Source of the DNA: DASQWP01 sp050697555
GTDB lineage: Bacteria; Actinomycetota; Thermoleophilia; Gaiellales; Gaiellaceae
Assembly (NCBI GenBank): GCA_050697555.1
Contig: JBOHAD010000122.1
Span: forward strand, 1-5,530
Length of the DNA stretch: 5,530 nucleotides
Reading direction: 5' to 3'
Made by a program: the position numbers and the translations under genes. This document shows, piece by piece, positions 1 to 4,516 of the stretch (its first letter is position 1; every line of letters begins with the position of its first letter). The notes below the pieces were generated by a model. That model was not told the origin of the DNA. It did not search any database and saw only the letters and a program-made list of their open reading frames with translations.

Positions 1-341
1 TCCTCGCCGTAGCGGTCGGGCGGCGAGCCGACGAGCCGGCCCGGCTCGATCTCGACGCCGAGCTCCTCGCGGAGCTCCCTGCGGAGTGTCTCGAGTGCGT
101 CCTCGCCCTCGTCGACGAAGCCGCCCGGAAGGTCCCAGAGGCCCTCGCCGGGCTCGCCCGCGCGCAGCGTCAGGAGCACCCGCCCGTCGCCGTCGACGAC
201 GAGTGCGCTCGCGGTCGGCGCGGGATTCGCGTACACCGAGAGCCCGCAGCCGGGACACGAGACGGAAGCTTCCTCGTGCTCGAGCACGATGCCGCAGCGC
301 GGACAGGCCCTCCAGCCGGCCAGCTCCTCGGCGGTTGGCAT
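1..341 (-). CDS. Nudix hydrolase with N-terminal zinc ribbon (partial, C-terminus beyond window)
   Basis: The gene reads leftward from ATG at 341 and is open to the window edge, giving 113 visible residues. Residues 13-33 form a zinc ribbon, CPRCG followed by CPGCG (Cys13, 16, 29, 32). A Nudix fold follows, with a complete Nudix box at residues 74-96: Gly74, Glu80, then RELREELGV at 88-96, which fits Gx5Ex7REUxEExGU. LWDLPGGF (68-75) is typical of the MutT/ADP-ribose pyrophosphatase group. Such enzymes cleave nucleoside diphosphates linked to another group, using Mg2+ held by the box glutamates; the substrate cannot be told here. A zinc ribbon before the Nudix domain is also seen in NudC-type enzymes, but the visible part is too short to assign it. 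ATG341 is chosen because the zinc ribbon begins soon after it and a TANNNT hexamer lies 7 bases upstream, which fits leaderless expression. Confidence 0.93.
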   Translation of the reverse strand, partial: MPTAEELAGWRACPRCGIVLEHEEASVSCPGCGLSVYANPAPTASALVVDGDGRVLLTLRAGEPGEGLWDLPGGFVDEGEDALETLRRELREELGVEIEPGRLVGSPPDRYGE

Positions 342-348
342 ACGATCG

Positions 349-354
349 AGCTTA
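349..354 (-). promoter_or_regulatory. Candidate -10 element of the Nudix gene
   Basis: On the minus strand TAAGCT matches the actinobacterial TANNNT -10 pattern and ends 7 bases before ATG341, so transcription would begin at or near the start codon (leaderless mRNA). No convincing -35 is seen. The motif is short, so this is suggestive only. Confidence 0.35.
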
Positions 355-368
355 AGATGTTTGACCGG
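355..368 (-). repeat. Copy 1 of the inverted 14-base motif (Nudix side)
   Basis: Read on the minus strand this is CCGGTCAAACATCT. It lies just upstream of the candidate -10 of the Nudix gene. A near-identical copy (13 of 14 bases) sits on the plus strand at 509-522, so each divergent gene is preceded by the same element in the same orientation relative to the gene. It could be an activator or repressor site, or a promoter element. Confidence 0.5.
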
Positions 369-428
369 CAATGACCGCACTCGCGGCTGGCGGCTGCGAC
401 ACGGCGCCGGATCGCCGCGCTCGCCCTT

Positions 429-450
429 GCCCGTACTGAACCGTACGGGC
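429..450. promoter_or_regulatory. Perfect 8+8 inverted repeat, candidate operator
   Basis: GCCCGTAC (429-436) and its exact reverse complement GTACGGGC (443-450) are separated by 6 bases, in the middle of the divergent intergenic region. A 22-base dyad between divergent genes is a typical binding site for a dimeric regulator such as a TetR- or GntR-type protein. There is no T-run after it, and no gene ends nearby, so a terminator is less likely. The rest of the 342-526 spacer shows no gene or RNA that I can recognise. Confidence 0.45.
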
Positions 451-508
451 TGCGGACGATCACGACGCCCGGCTTGGTCGCACCCGTCCCCGACGAGCAC
501 GCCAATCA

Positions 509-522
509 CCGGCCAAACATCT
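509..522 (+). repeat. Copy 2 of the inverted 14-base motif (small-ORF side)
   Basis: CCGGCCAAACATCT ends 4 bases before the GTG at 527. It is the plus-strand partner of the minus-strand copy at 355-368, differing at one base. Similarity continues weakly on both sides (AT two bases before the motif, AG two bases after it), which supports a shared functional element more than chance. Confidence 0.5.
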
Positions 523-526
523 ACAG

Positions 527-658
527 GTGTCCACTCCCGAGCAGCCCGACCCCACCCCTGCCGAGCAGGAGGCTCCGCCCGAGCGCCGGGAGGAGGAGGA
601 CGCCCAGCGCGGCCCCGGGCACGAGAACGCCGAGCGGGCCCGCGAGCCCGAGGAGTGA
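527..658 (+). CDS. Small charged, probably disordered protein (43 aa), unknown function
   Basis: I do not recognise this protein. The frame runs from GTG527 to TGA656-658 and encodes 43 residues rich in Glu, Pro, Arg and Ala (it begins STPEQPDPTPAEQEAPPERR and ends REPEE). There is no hydrophobic segment and no cysteine, so a soluble disordered peptide is likely. Support for a real gene comes from its arrangement: its stop overlaps the GTG of the next gene in a GTGA tetranucleotide, which points to translational coupling. It is also preceded by the 14-base motif at 509-522. No Shine-Dalgarno site is visible before GTG527, so initiation would be leaderless or weak. It could be a helper peptide or a leader for the downstream gene. 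Its small size keeps confidence moderate. Confidence 0.5.
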   Translation: MSTPEQPDPTPAEQEAPPERREEEDAQRGPGHENAERAREPEE

Positions 659-945
659 GACACCAGGGCGCGACCGTCGCCGAACTCGCCCGCGTCGCGG
701 AGCTCAGCGGGCTTCCGGGCGAGACGCTGACCCGCCTCGCCGAGCGCATGGAGCGGCAGGAGCTCGCACCCGGAGAGCGGCTCGACGCGGCCGAGCGACG
801 CGGCGTCGTGCTGGCCGGGATGCTCAGCGGCTCGAGCGGGCTCCTGCGGCCGGGCGACACGTTCGAGGGAGCCGTGAGCGCGGCGACGCCGGCCACGGTC
901 GTGAGCTGCTCGCGAGCCGACTACGACGAGCTCGTCCGGCGGTAG
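655..945 (+). CDS. Minimal cyclic-nucleotide-binding-domain-like protein (96 aa)
   Basis: Starting at GTG655, inside the GTGA overlap with the preceding small gene, the frame encodes 96 residues. Residues 17-41 (LSGLPGETLTRLAERMERQELAPGE) resemble the entry to a cNMP-binding domain, where a helix is followed by an 'x-APGE' strand. GVVLAGMLSG (50-59) matches the 'VVLSG' strand, RPGDTFEG (65-72) the 'GDxFGE' turn, and ATVVSCSRADYDELV (80-94) the closing strand and helix. The family domain is usually about 120 residues. Here the middle strands are shortened, and the Glu and Arg of the phosphate-binding cassette are not evident, so nucleotide binding is doubtful. There is no DNA-binding or catalytic domain. 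It may be a stand-alone regulatory or structural module acting with the small upstream protein; this role is inferred. Confidence 0.7.
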   Translation: MRHQGATVAELARVAELSGLPGETLTRLAERMERQELAPGERLDAAERRGVVLAGMLSGSSGLLRPGDTFEGAVSAATPATVVSCSRADYDELVRR

Positions 946-1112
946 CCGCGGAACGAGGGCGGCAGCGCCCGCAGGTGACGGATTCGCCGCAGGCTCGAGC
1001 GGCGACCCCAGCCTGCGATCGCGTCGCCGGCGCTCGCGAAGCCGCCGAGGAGCCGCAGGAAGAGGGCCGCGGAGCCGAACCCGGCGATGATCACGACCCA
1101 GTCCCAGAGCAC
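921..1112 (-). CDS. Small single-pass membrane protein (63 aa), unknown function
   Basis: I do not recognise a family. From GTG1112 the product starts with a hydrophobic stretch at about residues 5-25 (WVVIIAGFGSAALFLRLLGGF), followed by a short amphipathic linker and a strongly basic tail (RRSSLRRIRHLR at 37-48, then RRTSSS at the end). This suggests one membrane helix with a cytoplasmic, positively charged C-terminus. The gene lies 19 bases downstream of the serine hydrolase gene on the same strand and could be co-transcribed with it. Its last 25 bases overlap, tail to tail, the end of the cNMP-like gene. GTG1112 is preferred because an upstream start would add a low-complexity Ser/Arg stretch and overlap the hydrolase. 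No good Shine-Dalgarno site is visible. Confidence 0.5.
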   Translation of the reverse strand: MLWDWVVIIAGFGSAALFLRLLGGFASAGDAIAGWGRRSSLRRIRHLRALPPSFRGYRRTSSS

Positions 1113-1131
1113 GCAGCGAGTGTAGCTCGCG

Positions 1132-1944
1132 CTAGCCGCCGAGCTCCGCGAGGACGGCGTCGGAGAGCGCCGGCCAGGCCTCGAGCGCCCAGTCGCCGAA
1201 CTCGCGGTCGGTGAGGCACGCAAGCGCGGCCCCGGCCTCTGGATCCACCCAGAGGAACGTGCCCGCGCCGCCGAAGTGCCCGAATGTGCGGGGCGAGTTG
1301 CGCGAGCCGGTCCAGTGCGGAGTCTTCCCGTCCTTGAGCTCGAAGCCGAGGCCCCAGTCGAGTGGCTCCTGCCGGCCGATGCCGGGGAGGACGCCCGCGA
1401 GCCCCGGAAAGGCGACCGACGTCGCCTCGGCGAGGGTCTCGGCCGCGACGAGCCGTGGGCCCAGGAGCTCGCGGGCGAAGACGGCCAGATCCGCGAGCGA
1501 ACCCCGGAGCCCCACCGACGGTCTGCCTTCGAGGCGTGTGCTCGCGAGCGAGAGCGGGCCGAGAACGGCGGCGCGCAGGTACTCGCCGAACGGCATCTCC
1601 GCTCGCTCGGCGAGCAGCTCGCCGAGCGTGTCGAAGCCCGCGTTCGAGTAGATGCGTCGCTCGCCCACGCGTGCGATCGGCTGATCCCCCTCGAACGGGA
1701 GACCGGAGGCGTGCGCGAGGAGGTGGCGCACGGTCGAGCCGGGCGGGCCGGCGGCCTCGTCGAGGTCGAGCACCCCTTCCTCCGCCGAGACCAAGACGGC
1801 GGTGGCCGTGAAGAGCTTCGTCACGGACGCCCAGCGGAAATCGCGATCCGCCGGGCCGAGCCGCGCGACGACCCCGTCCGCAGCCACCACGGCGGCGGCC
1901 GCCGCGCCGACCGGCCACGCGTGGATCTCCTTCAGCGCCTGCAC
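1132..1944 (-). CDS. Serine hydrolase, class C beta-lactamase/DD-peptidase-like family
   Basis: The 270-residue product has the three hallmarks of the penicillin-binding/beta-lactamase-related serine hydrolases. They are SVTK at 40-43 (nucleophile Ser40 and Lys43), YSN at 99-101 (the YxN motif), and HFGGAG at 223-228 in the position of the KTG/HxG motif. HLLAHASGLP (74-83) is also typical of the family. There is no signal peptide, so it is probably cytoplasmic and more likely an esterase or amidase than a true beta-lactamase. It is shorter than classical AmpC enzymes (about 360 residues) but normal for the compact members. GTG1944 is the only reasonable start: the frame stays open upstream but offers no start codon before the divergent gene. 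A TAGTAT hexamer lies 10 bases upstream. The substrate is unknown. Confidence 0.9.
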   Translation of the reverse strand: MQALKEIHAWPVGAAAAAVVAADGVVARLGPADRDFRWASVTKLFTATAVLVSAEEGVLDLDEAAGPPGSTVRHLLAHASGLPFEGDQPIARVGERRIYSNAGFDTLGELLAERAEMPFGEYLRAAVLGPLSLASTRLEGRPSVGLRGSLADLAVFARELLGPRLVAAETLAEATSVAFPGLAGVLPGIGRQEPLDWGLGFELKDGKTPHWTGSRNSPRTFGHFGGAGTFLWVDPEAGAALACLTDREFGDWALEAWPALSDAVLAELGG

Positions 1945-1947
1945 CCG

Positions 1948-1965
1948 GCCCGCGATACTACGGGC
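1948..1965. repeat. Short inverted repeat in the 22-base divergent spacer
   Basis: GCCCG (1948-1952) and CGGGC (1961-1965) flank an AT-rich core of 8 bases and occupy nearly all of the space between two divergent starts (1944 and 1967). It could be a shared operator, but five-base GC arms are common by chance in DNA this GC-rich. Confidence 0.25.
1955..1960 (-). promoter_or_regulatory. Candidate -10 element of the serine hydrolase gene
   Basis: On the minus strand TAGTAT fits TANNNT and lies 10 bases before GTG1944, which would give a leader of only a few bases. The plus-strand reading of the same core, GATACT at 1954-1959, ends 7 bases before ATG1967 and may serve the divergent gene. Both readings are weak. 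Confidence 0.3.
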
Positions 1966-1966
1966 G

Positions 1967-2359
1967 ATGGTGCGGCGGCTGATCTCGTCCGGCTCGCCCT
2001 ACGAGCCGGTCGTCGGCTACTCCCGCGCCGTGCGCGTCGGCGACCGCGTGTTCGTGGCCGGCTGCGCGCCGATCATGCCGGACGGCGGCGAGCCGCCCCC
2101 CGACGCATACGGCCAGGCCAGGCGCTGCCTCGAGATCATCGCCACGGCGCTCGAGGAGGCCGGCTCCTCCCTCGAAGACGTCGTCCGCACGCGCGTCTAC
2201 CTCGTCCGCTTGGAGGACTTCGAGGCTGTCGGCCGCGCGCACGGCGAGGCCTTCTCGCAGATCCGGCCCGCGAACACGACGGTGGTCGTCTCGGCTCTCG
2301 TCGACCCGCGCTGGCTCCTCGAGATCGAGGCCGAGGCGGTCCTCACCTCTCCAGCGTGA
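1967..2359 (+). CDS. RidA-like (YjgF/YER057c/UK114 superfamily) protein lacking the catalytic Arg
   Basis: The 130-residue product is colinear with the Rid family (usually 125-135 residues). VGDRVFVAG (24-32) is the first strand pair, QARRCLEIIATALEEAGSSLEDVVRTRVYL (50-79) the central helix and strand, and RPANTTVVVSAL followed by LEIEAEAVL (100-126) the C-terminal core. RidA proper hydrolyses reactive enamines and imines to keto acids and ammonia, using an Arg in the 'RPAR-T' motif. Here that position is Asn103, as far as I can align it by eye. Loss of this Arg is typical of the Rid4-Rid7 subgroups, whose function is less clear, so I do not assign deaminase activity. ATG1967 is chosen because the conserved fold begins soon after it and the divergent gene starts 22 bases upstream. 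The stop overlaps the end of the convergent DUF192 gene by 17 bases. Confidence 0.9.
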   Translation: MVRRLISSGSPYEPVVGYSRAVRVGDRVFVAGCAPIMPDGGEPPPDAYGQARRCLEIIATALEEAGSSLEDVVRTRVYLVRLEDFEAVGRAHGEAFSQIRPANTTVVVSALVDPRWLLEIEAEAVLTSPA

Positions 2360-2786
2360 GTCGGTCTCCCTCCTCGACGCCCCATTCGGAGAACGCTCCC
2401 CGATTGACCTCGAGCGCGCTCCGGTAGGAGACGCCGGGGTCGTAGATCTCGCACGGGTCGGCCTCGCACGGCTCCATGTCGAGGATGCGCAGGATGCGGC
2501 CGTCGGCGTCGGCGAACGCGATCGAGAGCGGGACGAGCGTGTCCTTCATCCAGAAGCCTCCCGCGTGCTCCTCGGGGAAGACGAAGATCATCCCGGCGTC
2601 CTCCGGGAGCGACTCGCGGTTCATGAGCCCGACGGCGCGCTCTCCGGCGGAGTCGGCCACCTCCACGTCGACGGCGACCTCGCCCTCCTCCGTCTCGATG
2701 ACCACCCGGGGGCCGCTCTCGTCGCCCCCGCCTCCACACGCGGCGGCGGCGAGTGCGCTCAGGAGAGCGGCGAGGACGAAGCGCAT
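2343..2786 (-). CDS. DUF192 family lipoprotein
   Basis: The product has 147 residues. Residues 1-16 form a hydrophobic signal peptide ending AAAA-C17, followed by a Gly-rich linker, which fits a lipoprotein signal although the lipobox has Ala at -3. Residues 28-145 are a full DUF192 domain: GLMNRESLP (53-61), GMIFVFPEE (65-73), GFWMKDTLVPLSIAF (77-91), an ILDMEPC stretch (101-107), SALEVNRG (123-130), then GVEEGD (136-141). DUF192 is a small beta-rich domain of unknown biochemical role, often exported. Cys107 and Cys112 lie close together and could form a disulfide outside the cytoplasm. ATG2786 is chosen because it places the signal peptide at the N-terminus. The gene converges with the RidA-like gene, sharing 17 bases. 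The hairpin at 2801-2834 lies just upstream, so it is probably transcribed separately from the gene before it. Confidence 0.92.
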   Translation of the reverse strand: MRFVLAALLSALAAAACGGGGDESGPRVVIETEEGEVAVDVEVADSAGERAVGLMNRESLPEDAGMIFVFPEEHAGGFWMKDTLVPLSIAFADADGRILRILDMEPCEADPCEIYDPGVSYRSALEVNRGAFSEWGVEEGDRLTLER

Positions 2787-2800
2787 GCGTCCATCGTCGC

Positions 2801-2834
2801 AGGCGCAAGCGGGCCCGTGAGCCCGCTTGCGCCT
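2801..2834. terminator. Strong hairpin, probable terminator of the 2842-3216 gene
   Basis: AGGCGCAAGCGGGC (2801-2814) and its perfect reverse complement (2821-2834) enclose a 6-base loop, giving a 14-bp GC-rich stem. On the minus strand it begins 7 bases after the TAA of the secreted-protein gene, the usual place for a terminator. There is no clear U-run after it on that strand (GCGACG follows), so it may act as a non-canonical terminator, an mRNA 3'-end stabiliser or an attenuator between the two minus-strand genes. Confidence 0.65.
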
Positions 2835-2841
2835 TCTCCGC

Positions 2842-3216
2842 TTACGCCGTCGCCGGTCGGCTGACGTGCCGAGTGGCGAGCGTAGCGCCGCCTGCCAGCA
2901 GCACGAGCACGAGCGCCGAGCCTGCACCGATGCCCGCGTCGCTCCAGTCGAAGCCGTCGCGCTGCGCCAGCTGGACCGTCCGCACGCCGTAGTCCTGCGG
3001 CAGCGCCCGCTGGTACGCGAACTGGTTGTAGCCGGCGCCCTGCACGGGCCGGTCGACGATGGAGCTCGGGAAGTCCGTCTGGAACGGGACGTATCCGGGC
3101 TCGACGCCGGCACCGCCCTCGTCGGGACCTGCCTGCGCCGCCGGGACGACGATGGCCGCAACCGCGAGTCCGAGAACCAGGCGCCTGAGGAACCAAGTCC
3201 TTCTCCGATTCCGCAT
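2842..3216 (-). CDS. Secreted, C-terminally membrane-anchored small protein, unknown function
   Basis: The product has 124 residues. It begins with a very basic N-terminus (RNRRRTWFLRR), a hydrophobic core (residues 13-25) and AQA at 27-29, a good Sec signal peptide with cleavage after Ala29. A polar extracytoplasmic region of about 60 residues follows, rich in Tyr, Gln and Asp and free of Cys. The end is DWSDAGIGAGSALVLVLLAG (90-109), a membrane helix, followed by a short tail containing Arg116, His117 and Arg120. The layout suggests an envelope protein held by its C-terminus. I do not recognise a named family. ATG3216 is supported by the best Shine-Dalgarno site in the window (AGGAGG, 4 bases upstream). 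It is divergent from the ligase gene across a 100-base spacer and is probably terminated by the hairpin at 2801-2834. Confidence 0.8.
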   Translation of the reverse strand: MRNRRRTWFLRRLVLGLAVAAIVVPAAQAGPDEGGAGVEPGYVPFQTDFPSSIVDRPVQGAGYNQFAYQRALPQDYGVRTVQLAQRDGFDWSDAGIGAGSALVLVLLAGGATLATRHVSRPATA

Positions 3217-3220
3217 CTCT

Positions 3221-3226
3221 CCTCCT
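3221..3226 (-). promoter_or_regulatory. Ribosome binding site of the 2842-3216 gene
   Basis: AGGAGG on the minus strand lies 4 bases before ATG3216 within a purine-rich tract (3217-3230). It is the only near-perfect Shine-Dalgarno site in the window; most other genes seem leaderless or translationally coupled. It fixes the start of the secreted protein. Confidence 0.75.
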
Positions 3227-3316
3227 CTCCCACGACCCCTGCTCTTGCTTCCACTCGACGGGCGGGCGACGTCCCTTCTTCCCTCGGCAGGCGGCGAGTA
3301 GAGTTGGCGTCCCTCC

Positions 3317-4516
3317 ATGAAGCAGATCTATCCCGCCTCGATCACGGGCAAGGGCTTCGCGGCGGGCGGGAGCGTGCTCGACCACCGCTACGGCGCGACG
3401 CCGCCGTACACGCTCGGCGCGGAGGAGGAGTACATGCTCCTCGACCCCGAGAGCTTCGACCTCGTCCAGCACGTCGACACGGTGCTGACGGCGGTGCGGG
3501 ACGACGGGTTCGTCGAGCGCATCGGCCCCGAGCTGATGCAGTCCGCGGTCGAGATCTCGACACCCATCTGCCAGACTGCGGGCGACATCGACCGCGAGCT
3601 CCGCCGTCTCCGGGGCTACGTCACGGACGTCGCCCGCGCGCAGGACCTGCGCGTCGGCTCGGCCGGCACGCACCCGTTCAGCCTCTTCGAGCGCCAGCGG
3701 ATCACCGCGCGCGACCGCTACCGGAACCTCGTCGACCAGCTTCAGTACGTCGCGCGGCGCGAGCTGATCTTCGGTCTGCACGTCCACGTTGCCGTGGACG
3801 GGCCGGACAAGGCGATCCACGTGATGAGCGCGCTCCTCACCCACCTGAGCGAGCTCCTGGCGCTCTCGGCCAACTCGCCCTTCTGGCGCGGCGAGGCGAC
3901 CGGCCTCGCCTCCAGCCGGCAGATGGTCTTCGCCGCCTTCCCGCGCTCAGGCCCGCCGCCGCGCTTCCGCGACTACGCCGACTACGCCGAGGTCGTCGGA
4001 CAGCTGGAGAAGACAGGCTGCATCGCCGACTACACCCACATCTGGTGGGACATCCGCCCGCACCCGCGCTTCGGCACGATCGAGATCCGCGTGATGGACG
4101 CGATCACGCGCGTGGAGGAGACCGTCGCCCTCACCGCCTACGTGCAGGCGCTCGTCAAGTACTACTCCGAGCGCTTCGACGTGGGGGCGGAGCTACCGAG
4201 CTACCACCGCATCCTCACCACGGAGAACAAGTGGCTCGGCGCCCGCTACGGCCTCGAGGCACCCGTCATGGATCTGGCCACGGGACGGCGGAACCGCGTG
4301 CCGATCGCGCAGCTCGTCCGCCGAACGCTGCGCGAGATCGAGCCGCACGCGCGGGAGCTCGGCTCCGAGCGCGAGCTCGAGGGCGTCCGGGACATCCTCG
4401 GGCGCGGCAACGGCGCCGACCGTCAGCTGCGCGTCTTCAACGCCAACCGCGACATCGTCGAGGTCGTCCGGGAGATCGCGGACGCAACCGAGGCGGCCCT
4501 TCCCGTCGGCGCGTGA
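3317..4516 (+). CDS. YbdK/GCS2-type carboxylate-amine ligase (glutamate-cysteine ligase-like)
   Basis: The 399-residue product belongs to the GCS2 family of ATP-grasp-like carboxylate-amine ligases. These form an amide bond between a carboxylate (glutamate in characterised members) and an amine (cysteine), using ATP. The visible family motifs are YTLGAEEEY (31-39, metal/ATP-binding glutamates), QSAVEISTPIC, GTHPF, FGLHVHVAVDG (152-162; His155 and His157), ALSANSPFWRGEATG, and WWDIRPHPRFGTIEIR (243-258). Family members are usually about 370 residues; the extra length is a roughly 30-residue N-terminal extension before the first motif, of unknown role. ATG3317 is accepted although its Shine-Dalgarno site is poor; a TAGAGT hexamer at 3299-3304 is a possible -10. 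The stop overlaps the next start as GTGA, coupling it to the selenoperoxiredoxin candidate. The true substrates cannot be read from sequence; E. coli YbdK has only weak glutamate-cysteine ligase activity. Confidence 0.94.
   Translation: MKQIYPASITGKGFAAGGSVLDHRYGATPPYTLGAEEEYMLLDPESFDLVQHVDTVLTAVRDDGFVERIGPELMQSAVEISTPICQTAGDIDRELRRLRGYVTDVARAQDLRVGSAGTHPFSLFERQRITARDRYRNLVDQLQYVARRELIFGLHVHVAVDGPDKAIHVMSALLTHLSELLALSANSPFWRGEATGLASSRQMVFAAFPRSGPPPRFRDYADYAEVVGQLEKTGCIADYTHIWWDIRPHPRFGTIEIRVMDAITRVEETVALTAYVQALVKYYSERFDVGAELPSYHRILTTENKWLGARYGLEAPVMDLATGRRNRVPIAQLVRRTLREIEPHARELGSERELEGVRDILGRGNGADRQLRVFNANRDIVEVVREIADATEAALPVGA

Noticed and set aside
342..526. tRNA, other structured RNA or CRISPR in the first intergenic spacer
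   Set aside because: No cloverleaf, no tandem spaced repeats; only the dyad and the two inverted motifs stand out.
474..1214. Plus-strand open frame of 246 codons
   Set aside because: Arg/Ala/Pro-rich shadow; the cNMP-like protein and the small charged protein lie in the other two frames and show protein-like composition.
1276..2427. Plus-strand open frame of 383 codons across the serine hydrolase and RidA-like genes
   Set aside because: Composition is Arg/Ala-rich without motifs, while the minus strand (SxxK, YxN, HxG) and another plus frame (Rid fold) carry clear families.
2759..3844. Minus-strand open frame of 361 codons
   Set aside because: It is antisense to the ligase and out of frame with the secreted protein; the product is Arg/Asp-rich low complexity typical of shadows in high-GC DNA.
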